From Weizmannia acidilactici (lineage in GTDB: Bacteria > Bacillota > Bacilli > Bacillales > Bacillaceae_C): DNA of 45,770 bases. The number at the start of each line of letters is the position of its first letter. Position 1 is the first letter of the stretch. A program made the translations under genes and the position numbers. The notes under the pieces are model-generated. The model made no database searches. It worked only from the letters and a program-made list of their open reading frames with translations, and was not told the DNA's origin. Below, one piece after another: positions 15,311-25,069 of this stretch. The stretch is from NCBI RefSeq assembly GCF_008974185.1, contig NZ_BKZP01000028.1, positions 1-45,770 on the forward strand, given 5' to 3'.

Positions 15311-16058
15311 AATCGGACGGAAACAGCTGGAACTTTGGAATAATCGATTTGGCGCGGTACAGCATTTCCGAAACCGTAACACATTCATATCCTTCTTTTG
15401 TTAAAAATTTTAAAATCGTATCCAAAGCTTTTACCGTCTGGCTCCGGTCTCCCCCTGCATCATGAAGCAGAATAATATCCCCCGGCCGGACTGACGAAAT
15501 AACATGCCGGGCAATCTTATCAGCTCCAGGCCTTTTCCAATCCTCCGTATCCTGGTGCCACGACCATAAAATCACTTCATAATTCCCTTTAATCGCTGTT
15601 TGGATGATCGTGTCATTGTAATACCCCCCAACAGGGCGGAACAGCGAAGGGCGGTACCCTGAGATGCTTTGGATCGTGTCGCTCGTTTGCGCCAGTTCTT
15701 TTGCCAATACCTTTTTGCCGGCAAACCGGGAGAAGTGGTGATACGTATGGTTTGCCACCTCATGTCCTTCCTCCACCTCGCGCTGAATGATATGCGGGTT
15801 TTCCTCGGCATGGGCACCGATCACAAAAAAAGTGGCCTTCGCATGGTATTTTTCAAGCGTATCCAGGATTTGCGGCGTATATACGGGATCCGGGCCGTCA
15901 TCAAACGTGATCGCCACCATTTTTTCATCCGTTTTCAAATTCCAGAAAGCATGGCCCGTTTTTTCGAAATCATTTCTTGTTTTCCGCGCAGCTTTAGCCG
16001 GATGGACGCTTGATAAAATGATTAACAGTATAAATAGAATCCAGCAAAACCGCTTCAT
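15309..16058 (-). CDS. Secreted polysaccharide deacetylase (NodB domain)
   Basis: Zinc-dependent carbohydrate esterase family 4 enzyme, expected to remove acetyl groups from peptidoglycan or another cell-surface glycan. Residues 1-24 are a signal peptide or anchor (MKRF then a hydrophobic ILFILLIILSSV run and AKAA). The NodB motifs are all visible: motif 1 AITFDDGPDP with the catalytic Asp pair, motif 2 VANHTYHH (metal His), motif 3 RPVGGYYND, motif 4 WSWHQDTEDWKRPG and motif 5 ILLHDAGGDR. The 249 residues from ATG 16058 (AAGGGG, 7-base spacing; a GTG lies one codon earlier) match sporulation- or wall-associated PdaB/YlxY-type proteins in size. The exact ortholog is not clear to me. It is convergent with the EIIC-like gene. 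Confidence 0.9.
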   Translation of the reverse strand: MKRFCWILFILLIILSSVHPAKAARKTRNDFEKTGHAFWNLKTDEKMVAITFDDGPDPVYTPQILDTLEKYHAKATFFVIGAHAEENPHIIQREVEEGHEVANHTYHHFSRFAGKKVLAKELAQTSDTIQSISGYRPSLFRPVGGYYNDTIIQTAIKGNYEVILWSWHQDTEDWKRPGADKIARHVISSVRPGDIILLHDAGGDRSQTVKALDTILKFLTKEGYECVTVSEMLYRAKSIIPKFQLFPSD

Positions 16059-16191
16059 CACAATTCCCCTTCGTAAGGTTGTTGTGTTTATTATGCTCCC
16101 TCCCCGCCTTTTTCATCACGACAAGAAGACGCTTCGGCGTTACAATGGAAGAAGATAACGAATTTTTTACATAAGGAAGGGGTCTTTTAAA

Positions 16192-17841
16192 ATGCTGCCT
16201 TGCCGTGAAAAAGTGCTTGCCTGGACAAACCGGCTCATGCAGATCGAAAGCATTGTCAATACAGAAGGGGAAAAGATAATTGCCCGAAAAATCTTCGGGT
16301 GGCTGTCGGATTTGCCATATTACAAAAAGCACCCGACGCATCTTATATTGCAGCGGACAACCGATGATAACCTGGAAAGGTACAATGTTTTTGCTCTTGT
16401 AAAAGGGAAAAAGAGAAAAAGCGGCCGGACTGTCATTCTGATGGGGCATACCGATACGGTCGGAACCGATGATTTTAACAGGCTGAAGTCTTATGCGTGC
16501 GACCCCGAGAAACTGATGGAAGCTTTGCAGGAGGAGCCGCTTCTGGATCAGGCTAAAAACCATTTGCAATCCGGGGGTTGGCTGTTCGGCAGGGGCATTC
16601 TGGATATGAAAAGCGGGCTTGCCTCCCATCTTTTCCTCATTCAATATTACGCAGAGCATCCGAAAGAACTGGCCGGAAATTTACTGTTATTGGCGGAGTG
16701 CGATGAAGAAGACGGATCACACGGGGTGTTAAGCGCGTTGGATACATTCCAAAAATTGAAAGAAGAACACGGACTTGCGTACATTGCGGCCATCAATGCT
16801 GATTTTGTCGCCCCGCGCTTTGAAGGCGACGAAAACCGCTACATTTACAAAGGGACAATCGGCAAACTGCTTCCTTCTTTTTATATTACCGGCGCGGAAA
16901 CGCATGTAGGGGCTTGTTTTGAAGGCCTGGATCCGAATTTGATTGCAGCCGAGCTCACCAAACGGATCGATTACAACCCGGAGCTTTGCAACCGTGCCTT
17001 TGGGGAAACAACGATGCCGCCGGTGTCATTAAAACAAACCGATCTGAAGCCGTCCTACACGGTACAAACGGCGCTCGCCTCTTATGTTTACTATAATTTT
17101 TTCAGTTACTCTTGGTCGCCGAAAGAAGTACTGGAAAAATTAAAGAAAGTTGCTGCCGAAGCGTTTGAAGCGGCACTTGCAACATTTGAAAACAGAAAAC
17201 GCCGGTTTGCGGAGATGAGTGGGGAGTGTTTCGGGAAGACCTCATGGAAACCGAGGGTGCTGTTATACGAAGAGATGGAGAATATTTTGATTGCCGAACA
17301 CGGTTCTGCTTTTACAAGACATATGGAAGATTTTAAAGGATGGCTTTTGCGAAACAAGGAACTGGATACGCGCATGTTTGCAGCAAAAGCCGTGGAAGAA
17401 GCGTGGAAATGGATGGCAGACAAAAGCCCCGCCATCATCGTGTTTTATTCGTCGCTTTACTCGCCGCGCGTGGAACTTCCCGGAAAAAATGAAAAAGAAC
17501 GGGCGTTGCTTAAGGCATTGGATGAAGCCGTGGCCGCCGTACAGCCGCACTACCCTCATCCGATCGTGACGCGAAACTTTTTCCCGTATATTTCTGATAT
17601 GAGTTTCGTTGCCATCAGCGACAGTGCGGAAGAAATTGATGCAATGGCGAAAAATAACCCTGCCTGGGGAACGAAACTCTGCGTCGACTATGAAAAAATC
17701 CGAGCCTTAAATGTGCCGGTCATCAACATCGGGCCATACGGAATGGACGCCCATAAAAAACTCGAACGGATGGAAATGCATTATTCGTTGGAAATCGTCC
17801 CGAACCTGACAAATGAAGTGATCTTAAACCTGCTCGTATAA
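16192..17841 (+). CDS. rocB: M20-family peptidase, RocB-like
   Basis: A 549-residue member of the M20 metallopeptidase family. Zinc-site motifs are visible: VILMGHTDTV (first His), GRGILDMKSGLA (bridging Asp), LLAECDEEDGSHG (Glu pair), GAETHVGACFEGLDP (dimerisation domain His) and a C-terminal INIGPYGMDAHKKLERM. Length and the central insertion match Bacillus RocB, which is linked to arginine degradation, although its reaction is not well established. No rocA, rocD or rocF gene lies near, so the name reflects sequence resemblance only. SD GGAAGGGG precedes ATG 16192. It is a single-gene unit ended by a strong terminator and is transcribed divergently from the deacetylase gene. Confidence 0.85.
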   Translation: MLPCREKVLAWTNRLMQIESIVNTEGEKIIARKIFGWLSDLPYYKKHPTHLILQRTTDDNLERYNVFALVKGKKRKSGRTVILMGHTDTVGTDDFNRLKSYACDPEKLMEALQEEPLLDQAKNHLQSGGWLFGRGILDMKSGLASHLFLIQYYAEHPKELAGNLLLLAECDEEDGSHGVLSALDTFQKLKEEHGLAYIAAINADFVAPRFEGDENRYIYKGTIGKLLPSFYITGAETHVGACFEGLDPNLIAAELTKRIDYNPELCNRAFGETTMPPVSLKQTDLKPSYTVQTALASYVYYNFFSYSWSPKEVLEKLKKVAAEAFEAALATFENRKRRFAEMSGECFGKTSWKPRVLLYEEMENILIAEHGSAFTRHMEDFKGWLLRNKELDTRMFAAKAVEEAWKWMADKSPAIIVFYSSLYSPRVELPGKNEKERALLKALDEAVAAVQPHYPHPIVTRNFFPYISDMSFVAISDSAEEIDAMAKNNPAWGTKLCVDYEKIRALNVPVINIGPYGMDAHKKLERMEMHYSLEIVPNLTNEVILNLLV

Positions 17842-17848
17842 GCCGTGT

Positions 17849-17887
17849 AAAAAATCCGCACGCCTTCAATGGCTGTACGGATTTTTT
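17849..17887. terminator. Bidirectional terminator between rocB and the DUF5392-like gene
   Basis: AAAAAATCCG-cac-GCC / GGC-tgta-CGGATTTTTT hairpin with a short loop. It has long A and T runs on both sides and separates convergent genes. Confidence 0.9.
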
Positions 17888-17890
17888 ATT

Positions 17891-18328
17891 TTAATAAGCA
17901 TCCTTTCCACTGCCGTGCTCTTCTTCTAAAAAATGGATGAAATGAAGAAAAATATTGACAGGTTCATTTTGAATCAACGCAGTGTAACGTTTTTTCACCG
18001 TTTCGGGAACGATATCGCTTTTTTCAATCCGTTTCATCATATAGGAAAAGCTGAACTTCATAATCTCTTTCCTTAATATCCGCGACTCCTGCAGCAATGC
18101 CACGCCAAAGGCCCCGGCTGACGCACAAAAAACCAAAAGCGGAATTGACTGGTTCTGCTTTGGCAATACAATCAGCAATAAAAATAAATTGAGCGCCGCA
18201 ACAAAAATGAGCGGTTTTGACCAAAACGCATATTGGTTAGCTTTTTTTAGTTTTGGCGCAATCATTTCGCCTAATTTTTCCATTTCAAACCGAATGAACC
18301 TTGGCATATCGTTCAAATTGATGATCAA
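17891..18328 (-). CDS. Small membrane protein, DUF5392/YwnF-like
   Basis: A 145-residue protein with an amphipathic start (NDMPRFIRFEMEKLGEMIAPKLKKA), two adjacent hydrophobic helices (about residues 37-55 and 63-80, including PLIFVAALNLFLLLIVL) and a charged C-terminal half ending in HFLEEEHGSGKDAY. The two-helix layout with long cytoplasmic ends fits the DUF5392 (YwnF) family. This match is from memory and only moderately certain. Function is unknown. Its ATG overlaps the sasA stop by 4 bases (ATGA), so the two are translationally coupled. That coupling links it to (p)ppGpp synthesis or to its envelope-stress context, an inference from arrangement alone. Confidence 0.65.
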   Translation of the reverse strand: MIINLNDMPRFIRFEMEKLGEMIAPKLKKANQYAFWSKPLIFVAALNLFLLLIVLPKQNQSIPLLVFCASAGAFGVALLQESRILRKEIMKFSFSYMMKRIEKSDIVPETVKKRYTALIQNEPVNIFLHFIHFLEEEHGSGKDAY

Positions 18329-19083
18329 ATCGATCCCTTCCTATTCGTATCGTTTAAAGCCGCTTTAAAAAGCTCTTCTGGAATTTGCAGCATTTCTGAA
18401 TCTATCACCAGCTGATGCGCGCTTTTTTCGCTGTTCCGCCTTTTAATTTCTTTCATCTCTTTTTGGATCTTTTCCATTTTCAAATCAAGCTGTGCCGCCT
18501 GCAGTGCCGCTTCCTTCAGTTCCTGCTTCAAATGGCGCGGCACATCCTGGTCATATTTATAATAAATTTTATGCTCCAGGCTTGCCCAAAAGTCCATGGC
18601 AATCGTGCGGATTTGGATTTCAACATACATCTGCTCTTCCCTGTCCGACATAAAAATCGGGATCTGGATAATCAAATGGAGGCTCTGATAGCCATTCGGC
18701 TTCGGATTTTTAATGTAGTCCTTGCATTCTATCAGTTTCACATCTTTTTGGTTTTGGATCATTCTGCTGATTTCATAAATGTCGGAAACAAATGAACACG
18801 TAATCCGGACACCGGCAATATCACGGATATTTTCCCGGATCGAATCAAGGGATAATTCATACCCTTTTCTGTACACTTTATTTAAAATGCTTTCCGGCGA
18901 CTTTAACCGCGATTTTACATGTTCAATCGGATTATAGTCGTGAATGTATTGGAACTCCTCTTTTAAAATATTAATCTTCGTCATCACTTCATGGAGCGCG
19001 AACTTATATGACATTATAAACCGCGTCAGTTCCACTTTAACTTCTTTCATCTGTTCAAAATCTATCGGGATGGTGATTTCCAT
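18325..19083 (-). CDS. sasA: Small alarmone synthetase (SasA/YwaC/RelP type)
   Basis: Cytosolic (p)ppGpp synthetase that transfers pyrophosphate from ATP to GDP or GTP. The 252 residues hold only the synthetase domain, with no HD hydrolase or TGS domain. Motifs are YNPIEHVKSRLKSPESI (G-loop side), IRDIAGVRITCSFVSDIYEI, DYIKNPKPNGYQSLHLIIQI and EIQIRTIAMDFWASLEHKIYYK. The NPIEHxKSR segment and C-terminus resemble Bacillus YwaC (SAS2/RelP) more than YjbM (RelQ). The protein is about 40 residues longer than usual because of a basic, lysine-rich tail (KMEKIQKEMKEIKRRN...). ATG 19083 has AAGGAG at 8 bases. It forms an operon with the downstream small membrane protein gene. YwaC-type genes are induced by cell wall stress in Bacillus. 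Confidence 0.92.
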   Translation of the reverse strand: MEITIPIDFEQMKEVKVELTRFIMSYKFALHEVMTKINILKEEFQYIHDYNPIEHVKSRLKSPESILNKVYRKGYELSLDSIRENIRDIAGVRITCSFVSDIYEISRMIQNQKDVKLIECKDYIKNPKPNGYQSLHLIIQIPIFMSDREEQMYVEIQIRTIAMDFWASLEHKIYYKYDQDVPRHLKQELKEAALQAAQLDLKMEKIQKEMKEIKRRNSEKSAHQLVIDSEMLQIPEELFKAALNDTNRKGSI

Positions 19084-19205
19084 TTTTGTCTCTCCTTCAA
19101 AACGTCCGGATGCCTGCCAAGCAACTCCGATACCCCCATCTTAAATGCCGTGGTGCCATTTGTCAAAAAATCATAATCTGCTTTACTGTTGATGGTCGAG
19201 GGCAT
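19062..19205 (-). CDS. Doubtful short ORF upstream of and overlapping sasA
   Basis: A 47-codon frame from ATG 19205 (MPSTINSKADYDFLTNG...) to a TAG inside the first codons of sasA. The composition looks protein-like (FKMGVSELLGRHPDVLKER) and the sasA SD lies inside it. The SD before its own ATG (CAGGATT) is weak and the family is unknown. It might be a leader peptide coupling translation to sasA, a remnant, or chance. Confidence 0.25.
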   Translation of the reverse strand: MPSTINSKADYDFLTNGTTAFKMGVSELLGRHPDVLKERQKWKSPSR

Positions 19206-19240
19206 AATCCTGAGGCTGTCCGGATCACCAACATAACCAA

Positions 19241-19283
19241 AAATAAAAAACTCCCGCCTATTTTTCCAATAGGTTAGGAGTTT
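19241..19283 (-). terminator. Terminator of the urease operon
   Basis: On the minus strand AAACTCC...GGAGTTT with an inner TAGG/CCTA helix is followed by TTTTTATTTTTGG. It starts 5 bases past the ureH stop. Confidence 0.85.
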
Positions 19284-19287
19284 CTCG

Positions 19288-19950
19288 TCATCGACTCCAC
19301 AGCTCTAATAATCCGTCTGTAACCATAAGCTTGTAAATATAATGCAGGCCAAAAAGGACGCTGATCACCCCGGTTGCCTGCACGAGCCGTTTATTTAAGG
19401 AGAGCCGGCCTGAACTGAAGGTAAACGGAATGCCGATCAGTGTTGTAAAGCAAAGCATCCCGAGTACTGTCCCCGCTCCAAAAAACAGGATATAAAGCAT
19501 CCCCTGCCACAGCCCGTCCACGGTGCTCATCGTCAGCAGCACCATTGCCCCGCTTCCGGCAAGGCCATGAATTAAACCGATCAATAATGTTTTAAAATAA
19601 GAAAGTTTTTCGGATGCATGCGGATGGACATGGCCGGCTTCGTGCAATCGTTTTGCCGACAAGAAGGCAGATGCACCGAAATAAATAATCACCAGGCCGA
19701 CGAGACACTCGAATGACAACGACCATTTTTCGGCCATTTCCGTTTTTAACAGCATAAGCGCGAGGCCAACAAGAAGCAGCATCGATGTATGCCCGATCCC
19801 CCAAAAGACACCGGCCAGCGATGATTTCCACCATTTTTTGCTGCGGCAGACAATCGTTGAAACGGCAATCAGATGGTCAGGCTCCAAAGCATGCTTCATC
19901 CCAAGCAAAAATCCCAATGCCAACACTGAAAACAAATCGATTGCATCCAT
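19288..19950 (-). CDS. ureH: UreH-type nickel/urease-accessory membrane permease
   Basis: A 220-residue integral membrane protein of the UreH/NiCoT-related family, believed to import nickel for urease. It has about six hydrophobic segments, and the first carries GFLLGMKHALEPDHLIAVSTI, whose H-X4-DH pattern matches the metal-binding signature of nickel/cobalt permeases. A histidine-rich loop (EAGHVHPHASEK) and GLIHGLAGSGAMVLL in the second half add likely metal contacts. ATG 19950 has GAGGAG at 6 bases. It is the last gene of ureABCEFGDH, 17 bases after ureD, the same order reported for the thermophilic Bacillus sp. TB-90 cluster. The operon terminator follows immediately. Confidence 0.88.
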   Translation of the reverse strand: MDAIDLFSVLALGFLLGMKHALEPDHLIAVSTIVCRSKKWWKSSLAGVFWGIGHTSMLLLVGLALMLLKTEMAEKWSLSFECLVGLVIIYFGASAFLSAKRLHEAGHVHPHASEKLSYFKTLLIGLIHGLAGSGAMVLLTMSTVDGLWQGMLYILFFGAGTVLGMLCFTTLIGIPFTFSSGRLSLNKRLVQATGVISVLFGLHYIYKLMVTDGLLELWSR

Positions 19951-19966
19951 CTTCTTCTCCTCTATT

Positions 19967-20785
19967 TTAATATTTCCGTAGAAACAGACTGTCTTTATGC
20001 AACAAAGTTTCTCTTGCAAACGTGCGGGCCGCTTCGATCAACCGTTCAACGGACCCGGTGCGATTCCCCAGCACTCTCAGCACCATTCCGTATCCCGGCG
20101 GCAGGATGGAAAGTCCGAACCGCAGACCGGCATCCATTCCCTCCAGCCTTTCATAAAGCGCATCCAGAAATTCTCGTCCGGCCAAAGGATGAACAGCCGT
20201 AAATGTGCCTAAGTGCGTAAACCCATCCATCTGCAGTATACCGCCAATATCGTGATCCGGCTCCAGACGCAAATGATCAAATAAAATGAGTTCCCCATCT
20301 ATCCATACCTTCAGCTTTGAACGGATCCACCCGTAAGCAAAAAGGCTGCCGTCATGTGCCCATCCGGGGGTAATGATATCACTGTAAAAAAGGCTTGCCC
20401 CGCCTTCCATGTATACAGATGTTTCCTGTACAAACCGAGCGGCTTCATAAGCAATTAAAGGATCCTGCACATATTCGAGGACACTCCCGCTTTTTAAATG
20501 GATGGCCGTTTTTTGTGAAACCGGCCGCACAGGGGTTTTATAAACCTTCGTGGAAGACTGCGTTGCCACTGTTAGTGCCGCGCTTTCCTCCAGCTTTAAC
20601 ACCGTATAATAACTGTCTCCGTCGACATAACCGCCGCCGACATGGACCAAATACACTAGCGGCATCTCTTCATCCGTATAAATCGGGCGGCTCGCTCTAA
20701 AAGCCCCTTCCTGGTAGCACGAGGAAAGAACCGTTTTCTGCTGTTTTTTCACAACCTCAAGTTCAATTTTTCCGGTATAGCTCAT
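19967..20785 (-). CDS. ureD: Urease accessory protein UreD
   Basis: A 272-residue UreD (also called UreH in some species) that binds apo-urease and, with UreF and UreG, guides nickel insertion. Family segments include [23 protein letters not shown], the [12 protein letters not shown] strand, [32 protein letters not shown] and [12 protein letters not shown]. The ATG overlaps the ureG stop by 4 bases, so translation is coupled. Its length is normal and I see no defect. Confidence 0.94.
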   Translation of the reverse strand: MSYTGKIELEVVKKQQKTVLSSCYQEGAFRASRPIYTDEEMPLVYLVHVGGGYVDGDSYYTVLKLEESAALTVATQSSTKVYKTPVRPVSQKTAIHLKSGSVLEYVQDPLIAYEAARFVQETSVYMEGGASLFYSDIITPGWAHDGSLFAYGWIRSKLKVWIDGELILFDHLRLEPDHDIGGILQMDGFTHLGTFTAVHPLAGREFLDALYERLEGMDAGLRFGLSILPPGYGMVLRVLGNRTGSVERLIEAARTFARETLLHKDSLFLRKY

Positions 20786-21396
20786 GATTCCAAACCATGC
20801 AGCAGCGCGTTTTGCTTAATCCAGTCCACTACTTCCGCAAGCCCGATTTCTTCTTTTAAATTGGTAAAAATATTCGGCTTATCCCCTCTTGCCGCAATTG
20901 TATCCCGTTTCATGACTTCAAGATCTGCTCCGACATACGGGGCGAGATCGATCTTATTAATGATAAACAAATCCGATTTAATCATCCCCTGCCCGTTTTT
21001 TCTCGGAATTTTTTCCCCTTGGGCAACGTCGATGATATAAATGGAAAAATCGGCCAGTTCAGGGCTGAAAGTCGCCGCAAGATTATCCCCGCCGCTTTCA
21101 ATAAAAATCAAATCCAAATCCGGGTGCCTTTCTTTCAACTCATCAATGGCTGTGAAATTCATGCTGGCATCTTCCCGGATCGCCGTGTGCGGGCAGCCTC
21201 CCGTTTCAACACCAATAATCCGATCTTTCGGCAGCACGCTGTGTTTTTCCAAAAACAAAGCGTCTTCTTTTGTATATATATCATTCGTAACAACGGCCAT
21301 ACTGAACTCTTCATACATTGCCCGCGTTAATTTTTCAACAAGCATCGTTTTGCCAGCACCAACCGGACCACCGATTCCAATCCGAACCGGTTCCAT
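20782..21396 (-). CDS. ureG: Urease accessory GTPase UreG
   Basis: SIMIBI-class GTPase that powers nickel delivery to urease. The 204 residues hold the P-loop [11 protein letters not shown], the nickel-binding CPH motif in [18 protein letters not shown], the switch region [21 protein letters not shown], and NKID for guanine recognition. It sits between ureF and ureD, 25 bases after the ureF stop. It is complete and of standard length. Confidence 0.97.
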   Translation of the reverse strand: MEPVRIGIGGPVGAGKTMLVEKLTRAMYEEFSMAVVTNDIYTKEDALFLEKHSVLPKDRIIGVETGGCPHTAIREDASMNFTAIDELKERHPDLDLIFIESGGDNLAATFSPELADFSIYIIDVAQGEKIPRKNGQGMIKSDLFIINKIDLAPYVGADLEVMKRDTIAARGDKPNIFTNLKEEIGLAEVVDWIKQNALLHGLES

Positions 21397-21420
21397 CGTA
21401 CCAACCCCTTTTCTTGAAAA

Positions 21421-22107
21421 TTAAGACATAAACAAACGTACATGCAGCCTTTCATGTTGCATCTGGGCAATCTCAAGCCCAGGGCAGGAAACTCCCAAAT
21501 CTTCAGTCGAAAATTGTGAAATCACGGCAACCGCTTCGTTCATTTCAGGCTGAATGTTCGTTAAAATGCGCTGTCCGTCCGTCTGCCCGATCGGAATGCC
21601 GCGCACCGCATTTTGCACAAGTGCGGAAACCGCCGAAAACAAGTAAACGCCGATAACCGTTTCTTTCGGCACACGCATTTGGCATCCGACAAGCGCAAAT
21701 ACAATTGCCGGATGGCCGTGCAGCTTTTTTTCTTGCACCCCTTTTAAATAACCACTAAGCAGCGGTGAAGGATACAGCTCTGCGCACACTTTTGCCATCC
21801 GCTTCCCCATTCTGCAGCCGGCTTCCCGCGATTCCCTCGCCAAGCAAGAAGCAATTAAAAGCCGGTCAATTTCAGCCAAGGCATGATTGTCCTCTTTTTC
21901 CGCAGCTTCATACGCCAGCTTGCAGGCCAGACCATCAGTAAAAATAAGCTGTCTGCGGATGTAGAGGGAAATGGCTTTTTCCAAACTTTCCCTGTCCTGC
22001 AGCTGGTGCTTTTGGAAATAAGTTTCAAAACCAAGCGAGTGTGAAAAAGCCCCTGACGGAAAATTCGAATCGCAGAGCTGGAAAAGCGGATACCAGTTAT
22101 GCATCAT
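21421..22107 (-). CDS. ureF: Urease accessory protein UreF
   Basis: All-helical accessory protein, about 228 residues, which gates UreG activity in the UreDFG complex. Recognisable segments are [22 protein letters not shown] (the UreF signature), [11 protein letters not shown]-like [16 protein letters not shown], and [22 protein letters not shown] near the C-terminus. The start is not certain: tandem ATGs at 22107 and 22104 overlap the end of ureE by 8-11 bases and fit translational coupling, while a TTG at 22119 is also in frame. Gene order ureE-ureF-ureG is standard. Confidence 0.94.
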   Translation of the reverse strand: MMHNWYPLFQLCDSNFPSGAFSHSLGFETYFQKHQLQDRESLEKAISLYIRRQLIFTDGLACKLAYEAAEKEDNHALAEIDRLLIASCLARESREAGCRMGKRMAKVCAELYPSPLLSGYLKGVQEKKLHGHPAIVFALVGCQMRVPKETVIGVYLFSAVSALVQNAVRGIPIGQTDGQRILTNIQPEMNEAVAVISQFSTEDLGVSCPGLEIAQMQHERLHVRLFMS

Positions 22108-22546
22108 GGCGGTGCCCAATATGGCGGAATGCCTGCTTCATTTTCCGATTCTCGCGCCGGTACGGGATACCAAGCTGCTGAAGCAGTTCTTCCACCAGAT
22201 AATCGTATTGGACAATCATGTCATTTCCTTCGAACTGGGCCGGCAAGTGCCGGTTCCCGAGTTGGTGGGCAATTTTCCCCATCTGCCGCATCGATTCCGG
22301 CATGATCGTCAGCACATCGTCTTCCAATACCGAGATCACGATCATATTTCGGCTGTCCATATACAAAATATCGCCGTCCCGCAATTCCCAGTTTTCTTTT
22401 AAGCGGATGCCTATTTCCCTGCCACGGTCCGTCACGACGCGCTTTACTCTTTTCAGCAGGTCATCGCTAGCCATATAAACACGTTCAATGTGCAGATCCG
22501 TATTTTCTATTCCCTCTATATTGCCAACCACTTTTTCAACGATCAT
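22097..22546 (-). CDS. ureE: Urease accessory nickel metallochaperone UreE
   Basis: A 149-residue nickel-donating chaperone. The N-terminal peptide-binding domain ([28 protein letters not shown]) and C-terminal metal-binding domain ([26 protein letters not shown], the conserved dimer nickel site GNRHLP) are both present. The tail ends in RHIGHRHDA, a short histidine-bearing end rather than the long His-rich tail of Klebsiella UreE. The ATG at 22546 has GAGGTG upstream, overlapping the ureC stop region. Confidence 0.95.
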   Translation of the reverse strand: MIVEKVVGNIEGIENTDLHIERVYMASDDLLKRVKRVVTDRGREIGIRLKENWELRDGDILYMDSRNMIVISVLEDDVLTIMPESMRQMGKIAHQLGNRHLPAQFEGNDMIVQYDYLVEELLQQLGIPYRRENRKMKQAFRHIGHRHDA

Positions 22547-22557
22547 TTCCTCTCACC

Positions 22558-24267
22558 TCAAAATAAAAAATAGCGCTGCGCCATCGGGACTGATTCAGTC
22601 GGCTCGCACGTCACCAGTTCCCCGTCCACTTTGACTTCATACGTTTGTGAGTCCACTTCAATTTTCGGCGTCTTGTCATTAAATGGCAGATCTTTTTTCG
22701 ACAGTTTGCGGATGTTTTGGACCGGTTTTACCAGCTTCTTCAGCCCAAGTTCACGGTGGATGCCTTTTTCATAAGCAGCCTTTGATACAAACGTAAGGCA
22801 TGTTTCATGCTTCGCTTTTCCAAAAGCGCCGAACATATTCCGGTACAAGACCGGCTGCGGCGTCGGGATGCTGGCATTCGGATCACCCATTGTACTATAG
22901 GTAATCATACCGCCTTTTAAAATGAGTTCCGGCTTGACGCCGAAAAACGCAGGATGCCACACAACCAGATCGGCAAACTTACCGACTTCAATGGAACCGA
23001 CATATTCGGAAATTCCGTGGACAATTGCCGGGTTGATCGTGTATTTGGCGACATAACGTTTCACCCGGAAATTATCCCCGACACCTTTATCTTCCGGAAG
23101 CTTGCCGCGCTGTTTTTTCATTTTGTCGGCTGTCTGCCATGTGCGCATGATCACTTCTCCGACCCGGCCCATTGCCTGTGAATCGGAAGAAATCATGCTG
23201 AAAACGCCCATATCATGAAGAATATCTTCCGCCGCAATCGTTTCTTTGCGGATCCGGGAGTCGGCAAAAGCGATATCTTCCGGAATATTGGCATCCAGAT
23301 GGTGGCAGACCATCAGCATATCCAAATGTTCTTCCAGCGTATTGACGGTAAAAGGTCGGGTCGGGTTGGTCGAGGACGGCAAAATATTCGGGTAACTTGC
23401 CGCCCTGATGATATCCGGCGCATGCCCGCCGCCCGCGCCTTCCGTATGGTATGTATGGATGACACGACCCCCGATCGCCGCTAACGTATCCTCAACAAAA
23501 CCACCTTCATTCAGCGTATCCGTATGAATGGCAACCTGAACATCATAAGAGTCGGCAACTTTCAGGCAAGTATCAATCGCAGAAGCCGTTGACCCCCAGT
23601 CTTCATGCAGTTTCAAACCGATCGCCCCTGCTTCAATTTGTTCATTTAAAGGCGCTTCGGCAGAACAGTTGCCTTTGCCGAGAAAGCCGAGATTCATCGG
23701 AAAAGCTTCGGCAGACTCGAGCATGCGGTGGATATTCCAGGACCCCGGCGTACAAGTTGTGGCATTCGTCCCGGTTGCCGGCCCCGTCCCGCCCCCGATC
23801 ATGGTCGTAATCCCAGAAGCAAGCGCCGTTTCAATTTGTTGTGGACTGATAAAATGAATATGCGCATCAATTCCACCGGCTGTCACAATCATCCCTTCCG
23901 CCGCAATGACCTCCGTCGATGCGCCGATTGTGATATCCACCCCGTCCATTAAAAGCGGGTTGCCAGCTTTGCCGATTGCGGATATGATCCCGTCTTTAAT
24001 GCCGATATCCGCTTTATAAACGCCTGTATAATCGAGGATAATCGCATTCGTCAGGACAAGATCCGGGCATTCATCGCTTGCGGCATGCGGATGCTGTCCC
24101 ATCCCGTCGCGGATCACCTTGCCACCGCCGAATTTCACTTCATCACCGTAAACGGTATAATCTTTTTCGATCTCGATAAAAAGCTCTGTATCTGCCAGCC
24201 TGACCGCATCACCGGTTGTCGGGCCAAAGATATCCACATATTGCCTGCGCGGCATGTAAAAACTCAT
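22558..24267 (-). CDS. ureC: Urease subunit alpha
   Basis: Catalytic subunit that hydrolyses urea to ammonia and carbamate at a di-nickel centre. The 569 residues show all key landmarks: nickel ligands in [10 protein letters not shown], carbamylated lysine in [10 protein letters not shown] (about 218), [29 protein letters not shown], flap region [15 protein letters not shown] with the catalytic His, and [15 protein letters not shown] with the last Asp ligand. AAAGGAGGGG precedes the ATG, which overlaps the ureB stop by 4 bases. It is complete with no substitutions at sites I can check, so the enzyme should be active if nickel is supplied. Confidence 0.98.
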   Translation of the reverse strand: MSFYMPRRQYVDIFGPTTGDAVRLADTELFIEIEKDYTVYGDEVKFGGGKVIRDGMGQHPHAASDECPDLVLTNAIILDYTGVYKADIGIKDGIISAIGKAGNPLLMDGVDITIGASTEVIAAEGMIVTAGGIDAHIHFISPQQIETALASGITTMIGGGTGPATGTNATTCTPGSWNIHRMLESAEAFPMNLGFLGKGNCSAEAPLNEQIEAGAIGLKLHEDWGSTASAIDTCLKVADSYDVQVAIHTDTLNEGGFVEDTLAAIGGRVIHTYHTEGAGGGHAPDIIRAASYPNILPSSTNPTRPFTVNTLEEHLDMLMVCHHLDANIPEDIAFADSRIRKETIAAEDILHDMGVFSMISSDSQAMGRVGEVIMRTWQTADKMKKQRGKLPEDKGVGDNFRVKRYVAKYTINPAIVHGISEYVGSIEVGKFADLVVWHPAFFGVKPELILKGGMITYSTMGDPNASIPTPQPVLYRNMFGAFGKAKHETCLTFVSKAAYEKGIHRELGLKKLVKPVQNIRKLSKKDLPFNDKTPKIEVDSQTYEVKVDGELVTCEPTESVPMAQRYFLF

Positions 24268-24587
24268 GTTTTCCCCTCCTTTTTAAGCGGACCGTTTGTT
24301 TTATTGTTTAAGCCATAAACTTCCCTTTTCCCGGCAAACGCCACCAGTTCAACCTCTTTTTCATCCCCCGGTTCAAACCGGACAGCCGTTCCCGCCGGAA
24401 TATTCAGGTGCATCCCATACGCCTTGGAGCGGTCCATTTCAAGGGCTTGATTAACTTCAAAAAAATGAAAATGCGAACCGACCTGCACCGGCCTGTCGCC
24501 GCGGTTCATAACCGAAAGCCTTACCGTTTTCCTGCCTGCATTGCACACAATCGGTTCATTTTTTAATATGTACTCGCCAGGAATCAA
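24264..24587 (-). CDS. ureB: Urease subunit beta
   Basis: A 107-residue structural beta subunit. It begins [19 protein letters not shown] and contains [18 protein letters not shown] and the [18 protein letters not shown] segment typical of UreB. The start codon is TTG (24587), supported by AAGGAGG upstream and by exact agreement with the family N-terminus. It is separate from UreA, as in most bacteria, and overlaps ureC by 4 bases. Confidence 0.96.
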   Translation of the reverse strand: MIPGEYILKNEPIVCNAGRKTVRLSVMNRGDRPVQVGSHFHFFEVNQALEMDRSKAYGMHLNIPAGTAVRFEPGDEKEVELVAFAGKREVYGLNNKTNGPLKKEGKT

Positions 24588-24602
24588 ATCCCCCTGCCTC
24601 CT

Positions 24603-24905
24603 TTACCGGATCGGATTGTGGACTGTCACCAGTTTTGTGCCGTCCGGAAATGTCGCTTCCACTTGAATATCGGGAATCATTTCCGGCACACCTTCCATAA
24701 CATCTTCTCTTTTTAAAATCGTGGCACCGTACTGCATCAGCTCCGCCACTGTTTTGCCGTCCCTTGCCCCTTCCAGCACTTCATATGTAATAATCGCGAC
24801 AGCTTCCGGATAGTTCAACTTCAAGCCGCGTTTCTGCCGCCTTCTGGCAAGGTCCGCCGCCACCACAATCAGGAGCTTTTCAGTTTCTCTGGGGGTTAGT
24901 TTCAA
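24603..24905 (-). CDS. ureA: Urease subunit gamma
   Basis: A 100-residue gamma subunit with [46 protein letters not shown], and [20 protein letters not shown]-type C-terminus. I set the start at a TTG codon (24905), seven bases after AGGAGG. This gives the standard 100-residue length and the usual N-terminus, whereas an ATG seven codons earlier overlaps the SD. First gene of the ure operon; promoter and nitrogen-control sites lie just upstream. Confidence 0.95.
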   Translation of the reverse strand: MKLTPRETEKLLIVVAADLARRRQKRGLKLNYPEAVAIITYEVLEGARDGKTVAELMQYGATILKREDVMEGVPEMIPDIQVEATFPDGTKLVTVHNPIR

Positions 24906-24961
24906 AATATCTCCTCCTATGAACAAGCAAAATTGAATATGTAAGGTTTTCTTTCAACTTA

Positions 24962-25009
24962 TGTTATATTTATTAACATAATCATACAATATTAATATAT
25001 TTTCTTCAA
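24962..25009 (-). promoter_or_regulatory. ureA promoter with TnrA/GlnR box
   Basis: Minus strand -35 TTGAAG (25004-25009), 17-base spacer, -10 TATGAT (24981-24986). A TGTTA-N7-TAACA dyad at 24962-24978 matches the TnrA/GlnR consensus TGTNA-N7-TNACA and covers the inferred start point, a position suited to repression. A partial CodY-like sequence (GTAATTCTGAAAATT, 11 of 15) lies at 25015-25029. Confidence 0.7.
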
Positions 25010-25030
25010 CATTAAATTTTCAGAATTACA

Positions 25031-25069
25031 GACAAAAGTACGCAAGGTTTTCCCTTGCGTACTTTGTCA
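25031..25069 (-). terminator. Terminator of the amiE-permease-amiF operon
   Basis: AAAGTACGCAAGG / CCTTGCGTACTTT, a 13-base perfect stem with a 5-base loop, extended by GACA/TGTC with one bulge, and followed on the minus strand by a short T-rich run. It begins directly after the amiF stop and insulates the ure operon. Confidence 0.75.
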
